A stretch of DNA of 64,000 nucleotides from Tridacna crocea (GCA_943736015.1 OX031061.1:15757290-15821289), one strand, 5' to 3'. Shown: positions 1 to 11,032, counted from the stretch's first letter. The notes: generated from the letters alone by a model not told the origin. Numbers and translations: made by a program.

Positions 1-26
1 GTAACCGTCTGTTGGCCAGCATTTCT
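1..26 (-). CDS. C-type lectin domain exon, 5' edge (partial)
   Basis: Only the first 26 nucleotides of the exon are in the window. They are the same bases that begin the complete lectin exon at 55161. On the minus strand a pyrimidine-rich tract ending TTTCAG (acceptor AG at 28-27) precedes the codons for the first conserved cysteine and tryptophan. The exon starts with two bases of a split codon (phase 1). This matches the phase-1 donor of the PAN exon at 19037, so this is probably the second exon of that gene. The rest lies left of the window. Confidence 0.7.
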
Positions 27-1393
27 CTGAAACAATCAAAGCGTTGAAAACGCTGAAGTGGTATTTGTCAAGGAAATCCATGTGTGGAATTAATAGTTTG
101 AAAGAAACAGAGACATATTGTTCAGATACTGGCTTAAAAGTCAACCCACTAAGCAAATGAATACCTTTTCGGTTGAAGGGAGAGTATTCATGACAAAGTT
201 TGGTTTATTTTTGTATAAGTGGTCACCTTTTGATCATGAGGAAGAAGCAGGAGTAACGCCCCTTGACAGTAGGATGCATGACGAGTAGAGAGAAAAATCC
301 TGTTGATATATCTAACAAAATTAAGTTTGTTCCTGAATACTATAATCATGAAATATCTCTAGCCTTTTACATTCAATTTCCAACATTACAATCAATAGAC
401 GGTAAGCGATATTTCCATTTTATCGTAAGCGGCGCACCAGCAGTATCACGTGACATCGGACAATCAAAGCACTATTTCAGTAACAAAAGCCGTATGTCCC
501 GTTCGCAAATCCTTTAAATTTGGACAAATTCATAACTGAAAAGAAAATGACATAGCAAGAAATCTATGGAAATCAATTCTAACACAATTCAAACATATTT
601 CATGATATTGCCTTTGAAAAAGAAAATCACAAACAGACAAAATATGCATTTTATAAAATCGTATTTAAATGAAGAGCATGTAGAGACTAAGAACGGACTT
701 AGCCTCTGAAACCTGTATAAAATTCATAATCCTGACCATTAATGATAACCAAAGGGGTAAATTAATACGAAACAAAAGATAAGAAGAGTCAATTTAATGT
801 GACACGTGTGTGCTAGTCTGTAAGAAGCAAGTACATTACAGCTGTTCTAAAGGTCACCCACTCTGCAGTGCGATACCGAGATCAAAGGAACACCGATTTA
901 ACCCTTTTTTTTTTTTGGTAAGAGTTCATTAGATACATATTTTTTATACTCAAAATGAAGCTTACAAGAAGTTATGGAAGGTCTGAATTTTGATCTGAAG
1001 CCACGTTTCTTTTGTTCATGATCGATAACATAAGTTATTCGTCAATAGATACATGCCTGAAAGTGCAATAAGGATGTTTGATAATAGTACTTTAAAATCA
1101 CTAAATGGACTGTCCCTGTCTTTCCGAAGACACTAAACAGCAAATCAACCTTTTACCAAAGAATTTCGAGCGACCCATGTAAAAAGGGGGCAGACCTACT
1201 GGTTTGCCCCACTGTCTGTTATTTGTCCCACTTTCTCAACCTTAACACATCCCCCCCCCCCACACACACACATACACTTTTAAAAAAACCGAAAACTGAA
1301 AGTAATCGATATGTAATTCATAAACATCTGTGAAAAAAACAAATTTTCAAAGTGTTAGAGAAAATATTTGAGGAAAAAAGGAAGGGTTTGCAA

Positions 1394-2609
1394 AGAATCT
1401 AGGTAAAAAAGCCAGAGGTAAAAAGGCCATAGGTAAAAAAGCCAGAAGTGAAACGGTAAAAAAGCCATAGGTAACAAGGCCATAGGTAAAAAAGCCAGAG
1501 CTAATTCAATACATGTATATATGATTTATTAAGAAAATGCCAAATATTTTAAATATAATATTGATATATATAAATATTTCATGAAAATGATTTGTGATGA
1601 TTTGTGCATTAATTGTGACATTTATATTTGTGCATATTTTTTTACATTTATTATGTAAATTAAAAGAATTTACCATGTAACGCATATGTGGTATCTAAAT
1701 AAAGATTGATTTTATATTATCAAAAAGGATGGGTAACAAGATAAATTGTATTTAATAGAAATTATATTTGTTTATCTATCTTCAAGTACTTGTTGATAAA
1801 TTAATTGAAACCAATAAAAGGTGCAGGAAATGCCCTATTACTTAATTTAACAGTATTATTTCAAACTGTTATTGACCAATTTAAAACTTGGACTTGTGAA
1901 ATGACAGTTTGCACTTGTTTGCAATTAGTTTGTTTCTTGTATTGAAAGTTTGTTCCATGGAAACTTTGAAGTATAAGATAATGGTATGCAATGATTGCAA
2001 ACATTGTAGGAAATTGCTTCCTTTGAGCAGTTTCCCCCTTTTCCCGAAATGTTTTCTAAAGTCATCACCTGCAACTGCAAAAGTGTTAAATATGACCATT
2101 TCACTTATCAAACAACTAATTTTAGACTCTTTCATATTGAAAGAGCATGCATAAAACACATATAGATGGATATAAAACATTGTTGGAAAAGCAGAAATTG
2201 TTTCGTGTTATGAGCAAGAAAAGTCTTTCAAAAGTCTTTTCAAAAGTCAGTAGCTGAAGACTGGAAAATTTCCCCTTATCAAACAACTAATTTCAGACTG
2301 ACATATTGAAATAATCTGCGTACAACACATCAAGATAGGATATAAAACATTGTGAGAAAAGGAAAAATTGGCTCCTCCTTTTCCCAAAATACTTCTAAAG
2401 GTTTTCCGAAACAAAAAGCTTTCTCTACATCATATAGTACTAAATTAGCTCTTTTTTTCTTAATAAACCATATATACTAAATTTGCTCTGGCTTTTTTAC
2501 CTATGGCCTTACTACCTATGGCCTTTTTACCGTTTTACTTCTGGCTTTTTTTACCTATGGCCTTTTTACCTATGGCTTTTTTACCTCTGGCTTTTTTACC
2601 GCACACCGC
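1394..2609. mobile_element. 1.2-kb element with repetitive terminal inverted repeats (copy A)
   Basis: The left end (about 1400-1530) and right end (about 2455-2600) are inverted copies of each other. Each is built from several short tandem units reading GGTAAAAAAGCC(A/T) on the left and GGCTTTTTTACC on the right. The insertion is flanked by a TTGCAA direct repeat (1388-1393 and 2610-2615), and the paralogous unit U2 has a single uninterrupted TTGCAA at 10876-10881. The interior is AT-rich and I see no transposase. Probably a non-autonomous DNA or foldback-type element; the superfamily is unassigned. Confidence 0.75.
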
Positions 2610-3476
2610 TTGCAACATGCATTTTCTCCTGTTTCAACAATATTCTTTTTTTACTTTTTCAAAGACAATCACAACCATTTGACCCACGTTTATTCAATCG
2701 TCTCCATATGATAAGTATCTGGACGAGTCCAAAGTGTTGTCATCGGGTGAAAACAGTCGCAGTAACTATTTAAAACCCTATGCCACATAACCCAAGTTTT
2801 TTACGACCCTTAGAAATATAGTTTTTTAAAGATGTTGTTGAAAAGGGTTAAAGTTCTAGTAACCAACCTTTTCTCTTTTTCCCTTGCTATTCTTCCTAAA
2901 GAAAATTTCATTTTTAAGCCACATTTAAATTGTTATCTGCAAAGACTTCCAATTTGGGCAATTCTCAAATTTTTGTTTCGTAAAGAGTTGGTGAAAGATT
3001 CAGTGTTATAAAAAATGGGGTGTGGGGGATAACATCAATATACCTGCAATTGACCTTTCCAAATTTTATGTCTGATTATTCAACCAATGTTTGCGTAATT
3101 CTGTAGCTGAGTTTGTAACGTACAGGCTCGAAGTCAAGGAATCTGTTGTTTGATTTATTTAAACTATTAATGTGATAATTTTTCCAAAAAATCGTTCCAG
3201 TATCTGCTAAAAGACAGAGACAGTCTACTAACAAAAAACTGGGACATCAAACATTTTGAATGTATAGCAAAAATCTTAACGTTGAAATAACATTTTTAAA
3301 AATCTGTATGGTTGCATGTTTGCCATGTTCCTGTTTGAACTACCTTATAAGTTGACTGTCGTAATAACAAAGTTTAATTTAAATTTCAAACCTTCCATTC
3401 CCTCTAAAAGAAAAGATGTTACAGATTCATTTTCAGGAAGCGAATACGTACTATACTTATTTTCATTGAAAAGCTA

Positions 3477-3627
3477 CGCCATAGTAGACTATGGTTATAT
3501 CAAGTACTTTCATTATAAGTTTGGTTGGTTGTCTCCCTTGTTTTTCAGTTCGGCCATTACCTGTGAGGATACACGTTAAATGTGCTTAAATTATCTCGTC
3601 TTGTTATTGAATACTTCCCTACTGGCG
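3477..3627 (+). repeat. 5' LTR of Gypsy element, copy A
   Basis: 151 bp, direct repeat of 8730-8880 with four substitutions. It starts with a perfect 7-bp inverted repeat, CCATAGT/ACTATGG, next to the terminus. It directly abuts the primer binding site. Confidence 0.93.
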
Positions 3628-3641
3628 TGGTGGCAGCGGTG
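3628..3641 (+). promoter_or_regulatory. Primer binding site, tRNA-Leu
   Basis: TGGTGGCAGCGGTG is complementary to the CCA-tailed 3' end of animal tRNA-Leu(AAG type) for 14 bases, immediately after the 5' LTR. This is where minus-strand cDNA synthesis would be primed. Confidence 0.85.
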
Positions 3642-3753
3642 TCAGAAAGAATCAGACAAACCTTCCTGCAAAGTATACAACTTTTATTCTCCACAAATCT
3701 ACAGTAAAGGTAGTATTTCGCTGTTAAAATAAGACAGTCAAAGCACCGCAGGT

Positions 3754-4803
3754 ATGGCGAATTCACGTGCCCCGAAGCAATGGCCTCTTACCAAGCAAGA
3801 ATCTATTACCTCCTTCGAAGCATGGTGTCAAAACCTCCAATACGTTTTATCTCTGGATACAAACTTTGCGCCTTTCCTGTTAGACGGATCAGCTTGGTTA
3901 AAGAAGACTGCAGCAACCCCACTGAGAGGTTTGATAAATGATGGAGAAGATGTTCCCGAGGCTCGCCGCAGAACAGCAGAGCAAACGGCTACTCACCTTG
4001 ATCTAATGCTTGGACAAATAGCTAATTACTGCCCAGTTATCTCAAGGAATACCATTGTAAAGAATTCATCTCTGAAAGGCATATGGCAATCCATCAGATT
4101 ACACGACGGGTTCCTGTTGACTGGTGCCCATCTTTTGGACTTTGATAAAATTCAGCTCGAACCTGGAGAAAGACCAGAGGACTTGTTCCAAAGATTAAGC
4201 AGTTTTGTAGAAGATAATTTGTTGAAACGTGACGGTGGCATCCGTCATCATGGTGCCGTACCTGATGAGGACTTAACTCCGTCTATTGAAAACTTCATTG
4301 TCCTCACTTGGCTTCGACTCATTGACAGTGACCTGTCTGGTTTAGTGAAACAAAAATATGGACTTGATTTAAGATCGAACACTTTGGCTTCCCTTAAGCC
4401 GGAAATTTCTCAGGCTCTTGATAGTCTCTTAGACGAATTGCGTGCTACTGCAGATGCTCGTTTTTTACTTACTGCATTTCAAAAGAGTAAGAATGATCAG
4501 CGCCTTAGTGTTAGTAGATCCAAACAAGAAATATGTCCCTTGTGCAAACAAGCAGGTAGACCAAGATACAAACATTATCGCAGTAAATGCAAATTCCTAC
4601 CTGATCAAGACCGTGAGTGTCTATCCCGTGCCCGCCAGTCTCAGTGCATAGATGAACATGATACACACACCAACAATTCATCAGATGAGAGTGAGTCAGA
4701 CAATGAACCCGAACCTACCCATGCTCACAAGGTCTCTACACTATGGCGCGTGTGTACAAAACAGTCACCCCATATGAAAGTCTTTTACAGCCAAATTTAT
4801 TGA
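3754..4803 (+). pseudogene. gag: Gypsy gag, copy A, truncated before the protease
   Basis: Opens at ATG 3754 after a 112-bp leader. The 349-codon product would be the capsid/nucleocapsid precursor. A single CCHC-type zinc knuckle lies near residues 255-273 (C-x2-C-x9-H-x4-C), followed by an acidic Ser/Glu/Asp-rich stretch. Compared with copy B, a 65-bp segment between two ACAG repeats is missing at about 4791. That removes the aspartic protease active-site region and shifts the frame, so the frame ends at 4803. The N-terminal part has no other motif I can name. Copy B carries two small in-frame gains (3 and 6 bp) relative to this copy. Confidence 0.85.
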
Positions 4804-4940
4804 CGCAAAAATTAACAAAAGTAGTCAGAGCGCTCTCCAGGCAGATGGCATTACCCCGTTAAAAAAATCATTGGTGAAACTCGTTTGACACTTACTCGTG
4901 GAAGCCATGACCTAGATTTAGAAGCTCTTGTGGTAATGAC

Positions 4941-5750
4941 ATGGACGTTGATATTTTAGCTGGAATTCCCTTTGTGTCAACAAATGATATCTCTGTCAGG
5001 CCATCTAGACAGGAAATTTTGATTGGTGACAACGATTCATTTCGCTATGGTGTTCCAGAGACTGCCTCGTGTAAGAACTGCGTTCGTCGGACAAAAGCAC
5101 ATGTCTTAAGATCCTCAAGTAATTCTACTGTTGTTTGGCCTGGTAGCTTTATAGAAGTAATTGTTCCAAAAGAGCTTGACCCTGATGGAATATTTGCCAT
5201 TGAAGCACGACAGTTGGACAGCTGCAAACCGGAACGCGAGTGGCCTAGTCCTGGATTTGTTGAAGCCATAAATGGCAAGGTTAGAATAGTGAATGAAACA
5301 GACACGCCCCAACATTTGAAGAGACATGAACACTTTTGCCAAGTGAATAACACCTTTTCTTTACTACCCAGTGAAGTTACAGTTGATACTTCCTTCCGTG
5401 ATCAAAGCAGTACCCGTGTGAGAAGTAATTCGTCTGATGTTGTACACTCGTCCCATGTACATTTGGACCCAGACAACATCCTTTCCACTCAGATGAGGGA
5501 CAAGTTTCGTTCTATATTGAATAAATATAACTCAGTATTCGACCCTAGTATTGTTGGTCATAATGGATCATTTGGACATTTCGAAGCTTCCGTAAACATG
5601 GGACCCACACTGCCCCCCCCCAACGGAAAGGACGCTTGCCTCGGTATGCCAGAAATAAGCTTGTCGAGCTACAACAGAAATTTGATGAGTTGGAAAGCCA
5701 TGGCGTTTTTCGCAAGCCAGAAGATGTTGGTGTTACTGCTGAATAGTTGA
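4941..5750 (+). pseudogene. pol: Gypsy protease C-terminus to start of reverse transcriptase, copy A
   Basis: Begins in the region of the protease flap/ILAG-type C-terminal motif (DVDILAGIPF) and continues through the linker towards reverse transcriptase. It lies in the -1 frame relative to gag, in both copies. At about 5615 the C run is longer than in copy B, shifting copy A out of frame, so the last 45 codons are spurious. The natural frame meets a TAG at 5744-5746 directly before the reverse transcriptase domain. Confidence 0.8.
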
Positions 5751-8182
5751 ACCCATCCTTTTTTATCAAAAAGCCCCTTGGCGGACACAGATTAGTTACC
5801 GCATTTGCTGATGTCGGCCGCTACAGCAAACCCCAACCTTCCTTAATGCCTGATTTTGACTCTACTCTCAGAACAATCGTTCAATGGAAAAACATTATAA
5901 CTACTGATCTCACAAGTGCCTTTTATCAAATTCCGCTTTCAAAAACATCAATGAAATACTGTGGAGTAGCCACTCCTTATAGATGGGTGCGTGTATATAC
6001 CAGAACTGCCATGGGCATGCCGGGGTCTGAGACCGCCTTAGAAGAACTAACATGTCGCGTCTTAGGGGACTGTGTACAAGATGGTTTTGTCGCCAAGTTA
6101 GCTGACGATTTGTACTGTGGCGCTAACACCCTTGAAGAACTAGCTGCAAATTGGGAGCGCGTTTTGAGCCTACTTCAGAAAGGTGACATCAGACTGTCGG
6201 CACATAAAACAGTGATTTGTCCTCTACAAACAACCATTCTAGGCTGTATTTGGCGCAAAGGTACGCTATCTGCTTCACCTCACCGAATAGCTACACTGGA
6301 GCAGTGTTCACAGCCGGAAAGTGTTCATGGCCTCCGTCTCTTCATTGGTGCATACAAGATGCTTGCTAGAGTCTTACCTAACTGTTCAGAAGTACTCTCG
6401 GATTTGGACTCATTGGTTGCTGGAAAGCCTTCTCAAGCACGAATTCAGTGGTCTGAGGAACTGATGGCTACATTTCAAAGAGTACAAAAGCACTTAAAAT
6501 GTACCAAATCTATTTTATTACCCCAACCAGATGACAAGCTGTGGATTGTAACAGATGGTTCTGTTGTGAAACGCGGACTGGGTGCTACACTATATGTGTC
6601 AAGATCAGACAAACTATCATTGGCAGGATTTTTTAGTGCAAAAATAAAAAAAAAACATCAAGTAAAGTGGCTGCCTTGTGAAATAAAAGCCTTATGTATA
6701 GCTGCAGCTGTTAAGCATTTTAGCCTATTTATAATACAATCGAGGCACCAAGCATGTGTATTAACTGACAGCAAACCATGTGTTCAAGCTATCCAAAAAC
6801 TATGCCGTGGTGAATTCTCTGCCAGTCCACGAGTCACTTCATTTTTATCTACGGTCAGTCGCTACCAAGTAGACCTACAACATCTTGCTGGATCTGCAAA
6901 CATCCCTTCTGATTTTGCGAGCAGAAATGCACCAGATTGTGATGAACCACGATGTCAAGTATGTACATTCATCCATCAAACAGAGGAATCAGTTGTTCAT
7001 TCTGTAAACATTGGTTCGTCAACTAAAATACCATTTTCGTCTCGGTCAGCCTGGATAGATATCCAATCCTCATGCCCAGACTTACGCCGGGTATGCGCGC
7101 TCCTAAGACAGGGCACAAGGCCCTCTCGGAACCTGAAAAACGCAAAAGACATTAAACGCTACCTGAATGTTGCCTCCATTAGCAAAGACAATTTACTTGT
7201 TGTTCGAAAGAACAATCCGCTTTCTCCTTCAACAGATCTAATAATAGTACCACGGTCAGTTATTGATGGGTTAATTACAGCATTACACATCAAACTGGAC
7301 CACCCATCTAAACACCAGTTACAGTTGGCAATGAAAAGATCCTTTTATGCTCTGGATTTAGATAAGACTATTGAGGCTGTAAGTGAATCATGCCATATGT
7401 GTGCTTCCCTCAAAACTCTACCTAAAGCTCCTATGGAACAGTCATCTGAACACCCTCCTGAAAACATTGGCTTATCGTTTGCTGCAGATATTATAAAACG
7501 TTACAAACAGTTCATTCTAGTTTTACGAGAGACTGTGACATCATACACAAATGCATGCATTATTGACAATGAAAAGCATGATACGTTACGCGACGCTATG
7601 ATACAACTGTGTTTAGAACTGCATCCACTTGATGGACCCAAGGCGGTGGTACGTGTTGATGCTGCGCCAGGATTTGTGTCTCTCCAGGATGACAAAATAC
7701 TTTCTGATTTAGGCATTAATAAAAATCCAGTGGCTGAAAAGGCAATTCGGGAGTTGGAAGATGAAATACTTCGGACAGAAGCAGGTGGAGGTCCAATTTC
7801 AAATGTTAAACTTTCTATTGCTGTGGCCCGTTTAAATGCCTGCATACGAAATAAGGGATTATCTGCCCGAGAAATGTGGACCCAAAGAAACCAGTTCACA
7901 CATGAACAATTACCTTTGCAAGATAGATCTTTGATAGTAGACCAACACCAGCATAGGATAAAAAATCATAAGTATAGTGAAAAGAGTAAATCTCAATCAA
8001 AATACTCCCTGAATACAGTAGAGATTAACGTAGGGGATCTAGTTTATCTTCATTCTGATAGGTCTAAGCTAAAAGCCCGCGACCGTTATCTGGTGACATC
8101 TGTAGATGAAAAATGGTGCACCCTAAAAAAGTTTGCTGGAAACCAACTGCGGAATACTTCATACAAAGTAAAAAAAATCTGA
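5747..8182 (+). CDS. pol: Gypsy pol: reverse transcriptase, RNase H, integrase (copy A)
   Basis: 811 open codons, the longest frame in the window. There is no ATG start; the frame follows an in-frame TAG. Reverse transcriptase: catalytic Asp near residue 54 ([10 protein letters not shown]) and a LADD box at 118-121 in place of the usual YxDD. RNase H: TDGS (Asp 270), Glu 312, TDSKP (Asp 341), SDF (Asp 389). Integrase: zinc-binding His residues near 514-519 with C-x2-C at 549-552, then Asp 581, Asp 638 and a Glu near 664. A basic C-terminal region follows. Makes cDNA from the element RNA and integrates it; would normally be cleaved from a polyprotein. It is intact in itself but has no upstream start and no working protease in this copy. 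Confidence 0.93.
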   Translation: MNPSFFIKKPLGGHRLVTAFADVGRYSKPQPSLMPDFDSTLRTIVQWKNIITTDLTSAFYQIPLSKTSMKYCGVATPYRWVRVYTRTAMGMPGSETALEELTCRVLGDCVQDGFVAKLADDLYCGANTLEELAANWERVLSLLQKGDIRLSAHKTVICPLQTTILGCIWRKGTLSASPHRIATLEQCSQPESVHGLRLFIGAYKMLARVLPNCSEVLSDLDSLVAGKPSQARIQWSEELMATFQRVQKHLKCTKSILLPQPDDKLWIVTDGSVVKRGLGATLYVSRSDKLSLAGFFSAKIKKKHQVKWLPCEIKALCIAAAVKHFSLFIIQSRHQACVLTDSKPCVQAIQKLCRGEFSASPRVTSFLSTVSRYQVDLQHLAGSANIPSDFASRNAPDCDEPRCQVCTFIHQTEESVVHSVNIGSSTKIPFSSRSAWIDIQSSCPDLRRVCALLRQGTRPSRNLKNAKDIKRYLNVASISKDNLLVVRKNNPLSPSTDLIIVPRSVIDGLITALHIKLDHPSKHQLQLAMKRSFYALDLDKTIEAVSESCHMCASLKTLPKAPMEQSSEHPPENIGLSFAADIIKRYKQFILVLRETVTSYTNACIIDNEKHDTLRDAMIQLCLELHPLDGPKAVVRVDAAPGFVSLQDDKILSDLGINKNPVAEKAIRELEDEILRTEAGGGPISNVKLSIAVARLNACIRNKGLSAREMWTQRNQFTHEQLPLQDRSLIVDQHQHRIKNHKYSEKSKSQSKYSLNTVEINVGDLVYLHSDRSKLKARDRYLVTSVDEKWCTLKKFAGNQLRNTSYKVKKI

Positions 8183-8567
8183 GTGTTTCTCCGTACCGGA
8201 TTGTGTTGGCTCTACACACTTACCTTTTACGGATCCAAACGAGGACAGTGATAGAGAGTATATACAACCTTCGATTACCACACACGTCCAAAATCCGATT
8301 CCAAATGAACTTTCGATACCTGCTTATCTGCAAGACCATCAAGTCAGTGACACCAATGCTTGTGATACCAACGCTATTCAGTTTGATTGTGACAAGACCT
8401 ATCTTGTCGACGGTTCCACAGAACAAGACCTAATTGGGACTACGGACAACCTAGATACACAGTCAATAGTACCTACCACAGATAGTCAGCAGAATGTTGT
8501 CACTAGAAGTTCCCGTCCTACACGCATCCGCAAAAAACCTCTCTATCTCAGTGACTATGTGACATAG
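8183..8567 (+). pseudogene. Detached C-terminal tail of Gypsy pol, copy A
   Basis: After the pol stop the reading frame reopens one register over and stays open to TAG 8565-8567, ending in a basic RPTRIRKKPLYLSDYV-like segment. That style of tail is typical of the C-terminal end of long Gypsy integrases. The shift falls in a run of eight A before the stop (about 8169-8177), so a one-base insertion most likely cut the tail off. Copy B has the same lesion. Confidence 0.7.
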
Positions 8568-8710
8568 TAAACCGTGTTTATCATTAATCAGTAATAGATG
8601 ACTGTAATTGCCGATTTGTCAATCATGAGAGTTTAATTCAAGTTACAATTTTTAATTCAAATTAGGCTTACTTCTCAAGGTATGAGTAAATTAATATAAA
8701 TAGACAGACT

Positions 8711-8726
8711 GAAGGAAGAGAAGAGA
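8711..8726 (+). promoter_or_regulatory. Polypurine tract, Gypsy copy A
   Basis: Sixteen uninterrupted purines (GAAGGAAGAGAAGAGA) three bases before the 3' LTR; the expected plus-strand primer. Confidence 0.85.
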
Positions 8727-8729
8727 CTG

Positions 8730-8880
8730 CGCCATAGTAGACTATGGTTTTATCAAGTACTTTGATTATAAGTTTGGTTGGTTGTCTCCCTTGTTTTTCA
8801 GTTCGGCCATTACCTGTGAGGATACACGTTAAATGTGCTTAAATTATCTCGTCTTGCTATTGAATACTTCCCTAATGGCG
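8730..8880 (+). repeat. 3' LTR of Gypsy element, copy A
   Basis: 151 bp, four substitutions from the 5' LTR. The flank after it (CTAGTCAAGG) continues the U1 sequence that aligns with the empty site near 11630. Confidence 0.93.
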
Positions 8881-10094
8881 CTAGTCAAGGGTTACCTGGG
8901 TGTACGTTTGATCTCGGTGTTAAACCGTCAAAGTGGATGATCTATATGAAAAGCTGTTGTGTTCTTTTTAGGCACCGACTAGTTAACACACACGTGTCAT
9001 AATTAAGTGTATATCCCGTTTAGTCTTACTTTGATCACTTGTTAAGGTTTGAAATTGTTAAAAGCTGTGACGGAGGGTAAGTCTGTTCTAATTACTGGCG
9101 CCAAAAGATGCATTTTTCTGCCCGAACATTTTTTTTTTTTTTCAAATGCATTATGTAACCTGGGTTAACAGGTCCCACTTTAAACGGTATATTTGCACTA
9201 ATTTCTTTAGGAATGGAGGGGGGTATTTGTTTAATTTAAGTTAAACCTTATCTTACTAAATATATTAAATGCCACTTTTAAAGCCGATAGTAAAACCTCA
9301 AAAGTTATTTCAAAGGAATATCTCGAGGAAAAATATAACCGTATCGGACAGTGTAGATCTAGGATCAGACTGCATGTTTTTCCTGGTGTGATCTGAATCT
9401 ATATTGTCTGCAAAAGGTCATTGAGTCGCACTTGGTAGCCAAAGGGTTAATGTAGTCTGCATACAAAAAGCTCTATCAACACGCCCGGCAGGAGACAGCG
9501 TTTATGATACCGCTTTACTCTCTGAAGTCTACCGAAAAATTGATAAAACATAAGTTCTTTTTTGTGTGTGTCTTCGAAAAAGATAATTGATGAAACAAAC
9601 GGTACGGCCGTTTTAGGTTGTTTATTTATCGCGTTTAGTGTGTAATCCATTTAAAAAATATGACACTTTCACTATTCGGGTATATACAGGATTGGGAAAA
9701 ATTGTCGGGTGGAAAGGGAAGTAACTCGTGGTGACGCGTCAGTAATGGTAATAGACGATTTGCCAATTAAATTTGATATAAGCGATATTTCCATTTTATC
9801 GTAAGCGGCACACCGGAAGTATCACGTGACACCGGACATCAAAGCATTATTTCAATAACAAATACCGTATGTCCCGTTCACAAATCCTTTAAATTTGGAC
9901 AAATTCATCAATGAAAAATAGTGACATAGTAAGAAATCTATATGAAATCAATTCTAACACAATTTATTTATATTTCATGACATTGCTTTTAAAGAAAAAT
10001 AATTAGGAACAAACAAAGTACGCATTTTATGAGATCGTATCGAAATAAAGAGCGTGTAGAAGGTAAGAATGAACTTACCCTCTGTAACCTGTAT

Positions 10095-10164
10095 GGCTTT
10101 ATATTTCATTTATGTTTGCTAAAAGTATTGTATTACTTACAGCAATAAAATTCTGTTCTGTTCT
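10095..10164 (+). mobile_element. Short LINE 3'-end fragment
   Basis: About 70 bp present in U2 but absent at the matching place in U1. It ends AATAAAATTCTG followed by TTCTG repeats, the kind of 3' tail left by CR1-like LINEs. Probably a severely 5'-truncated insertion. Confidence 0.5.
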
Positions 10165-11032
10165 ATATAAAATTCATAATCCAGTCCACTAATGATCACC
10201 AAACGGGTAAATAAATATAAAACGAAAGATAAGAAGGGTCAATTTAATGTGACACGTGTGTTTTAATCTGTAAGAAGTAAATACATTACAGCTGTTCTAA
10301 AGGTCTTCCGCCCTGTCCAGCACAGTGCGATACCGAGATCAAAGGAACACCGAGTTAACCCTTCACCCATTTTTTTTTTTTTGTATAAAACTTCATTAGA
10401 CGCATATTTTTTAAATACATATACTCAAAATGAAGCAGAATAATTATTTTGTGAAGAAGGTATGGAAGGTTTGAAATTTGAAGCCACGTTTCTTTCGTTC
10501 ATGATCTATAATATGAAGTTATTCGTCAATAGGAACATGCCTGAAAGTGCAACAAAGACGTTTGACAATAGTGCTATAATATCGGTAAATGGACTGTCCC
10601 TGTCTTTCTGAAGACACTGGACAGCTATTTAACCTTTTACCAAAGTATTCCGAGTTATGGGGATCCGGAAAAAAAAAGGGGGCAGACGTGCTGATTTTGC
10701 CCATTTTATGTTATTTGTCTCGCTTTCTCAACCTTAACACATTCACCCCCCCCCCCCCCAAAAAAAAAAAAAAAAAAAAGCGAAAAAAATTAATCAATAT
10801 ACATTTCAGAGACATCTGTGAAAAATGAATTTTCAAAGTATGAGAAAAAATATTGTGGGGAAAAAAAGGAAGGGATTGCAACAAGCACTTTCTCCTGTCC
10901 CAACAATATTCTTTTACTTTTTCAAGGACAATTACAACCATTTGGCCTTTTTTATTCGATCGTCTCCATATGCTAAGTATCTGGACGAGTCCAAGGTGTT
11001 GACGTCGGGTGAAAACATTCACGGTAACTATT

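Larger units (their letters stand above)
1..8836. repeat. Segmental duplication, copy A
   Basis: Nearly base-for-base the same as 55136-64000, starting at base 1 of the window, so the true left end lies outside. By eye the first 300 bases differ at about three positions. The copies share the lectin exon edge, the 1.2-kb inverted-repeat element and the Gypsy element at the same sites, so all three predate the duplication. Copy A continues past 8836, but copy B stops there at the window edge. Confidence 0.95.
3477..8880 (+). mobile_element. Ty3/Gypsy LTR retrotransposon (copy A), full length, inactive
   Basis: Order: 151-bp LTR, tRNA-Leu primer site, gag, protease remnant, reverse transcriptase, RNase H, integrase, C-terminal tail, polypurine tract, 151-bp LTR. 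Both LTRs begin CGCCA and end TGGCG rather than TG..CA. A 4-bp GCTA repeat flanks the element if the last G of the LTR is shared with the target. The two LTRs differ at 4 of 151 positions. Short LTRs and a Leu primer recall the Steamer/Mag-like Gypsy elements of bivalves, but the clade is inference. Lesions: a gag/protease deletion, a poly-C frameshift, an in-frame TAG and an A-run frameshift before the tail. Confidence 0.95.
403..9749. repeat. Old tandem repeat unit U1 (with two insertions)
   Basis: Aligns colinearly with 9779-13349 once the 1.2-kb element (1394-2609) and the Gypsy element (3477-8880) are removed, leaving about 2.7 kb. Both units end in a shared GGTGACGCGTCAG stretch (9731 and about 13331). 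No gene was recognised in the shared sequence. A few short open frames in it (for example 263-517 and 1909-2154) have no recognisable motif and are not called. Confidence 0.85.

Noticed and set aside
2483-2773. Open frame rich in Leu/Trp/Pro/Phe/Tyr (LWPFYLWP repeats)
   Set aside because: It is simply the translated tandem array at the right end of the 1.2-kb element.
8113-8433. 106-codon frame overlapping the end of Gypsy pol
   Set aside because: Out of register with both pol and the detached tail; shadow frame.
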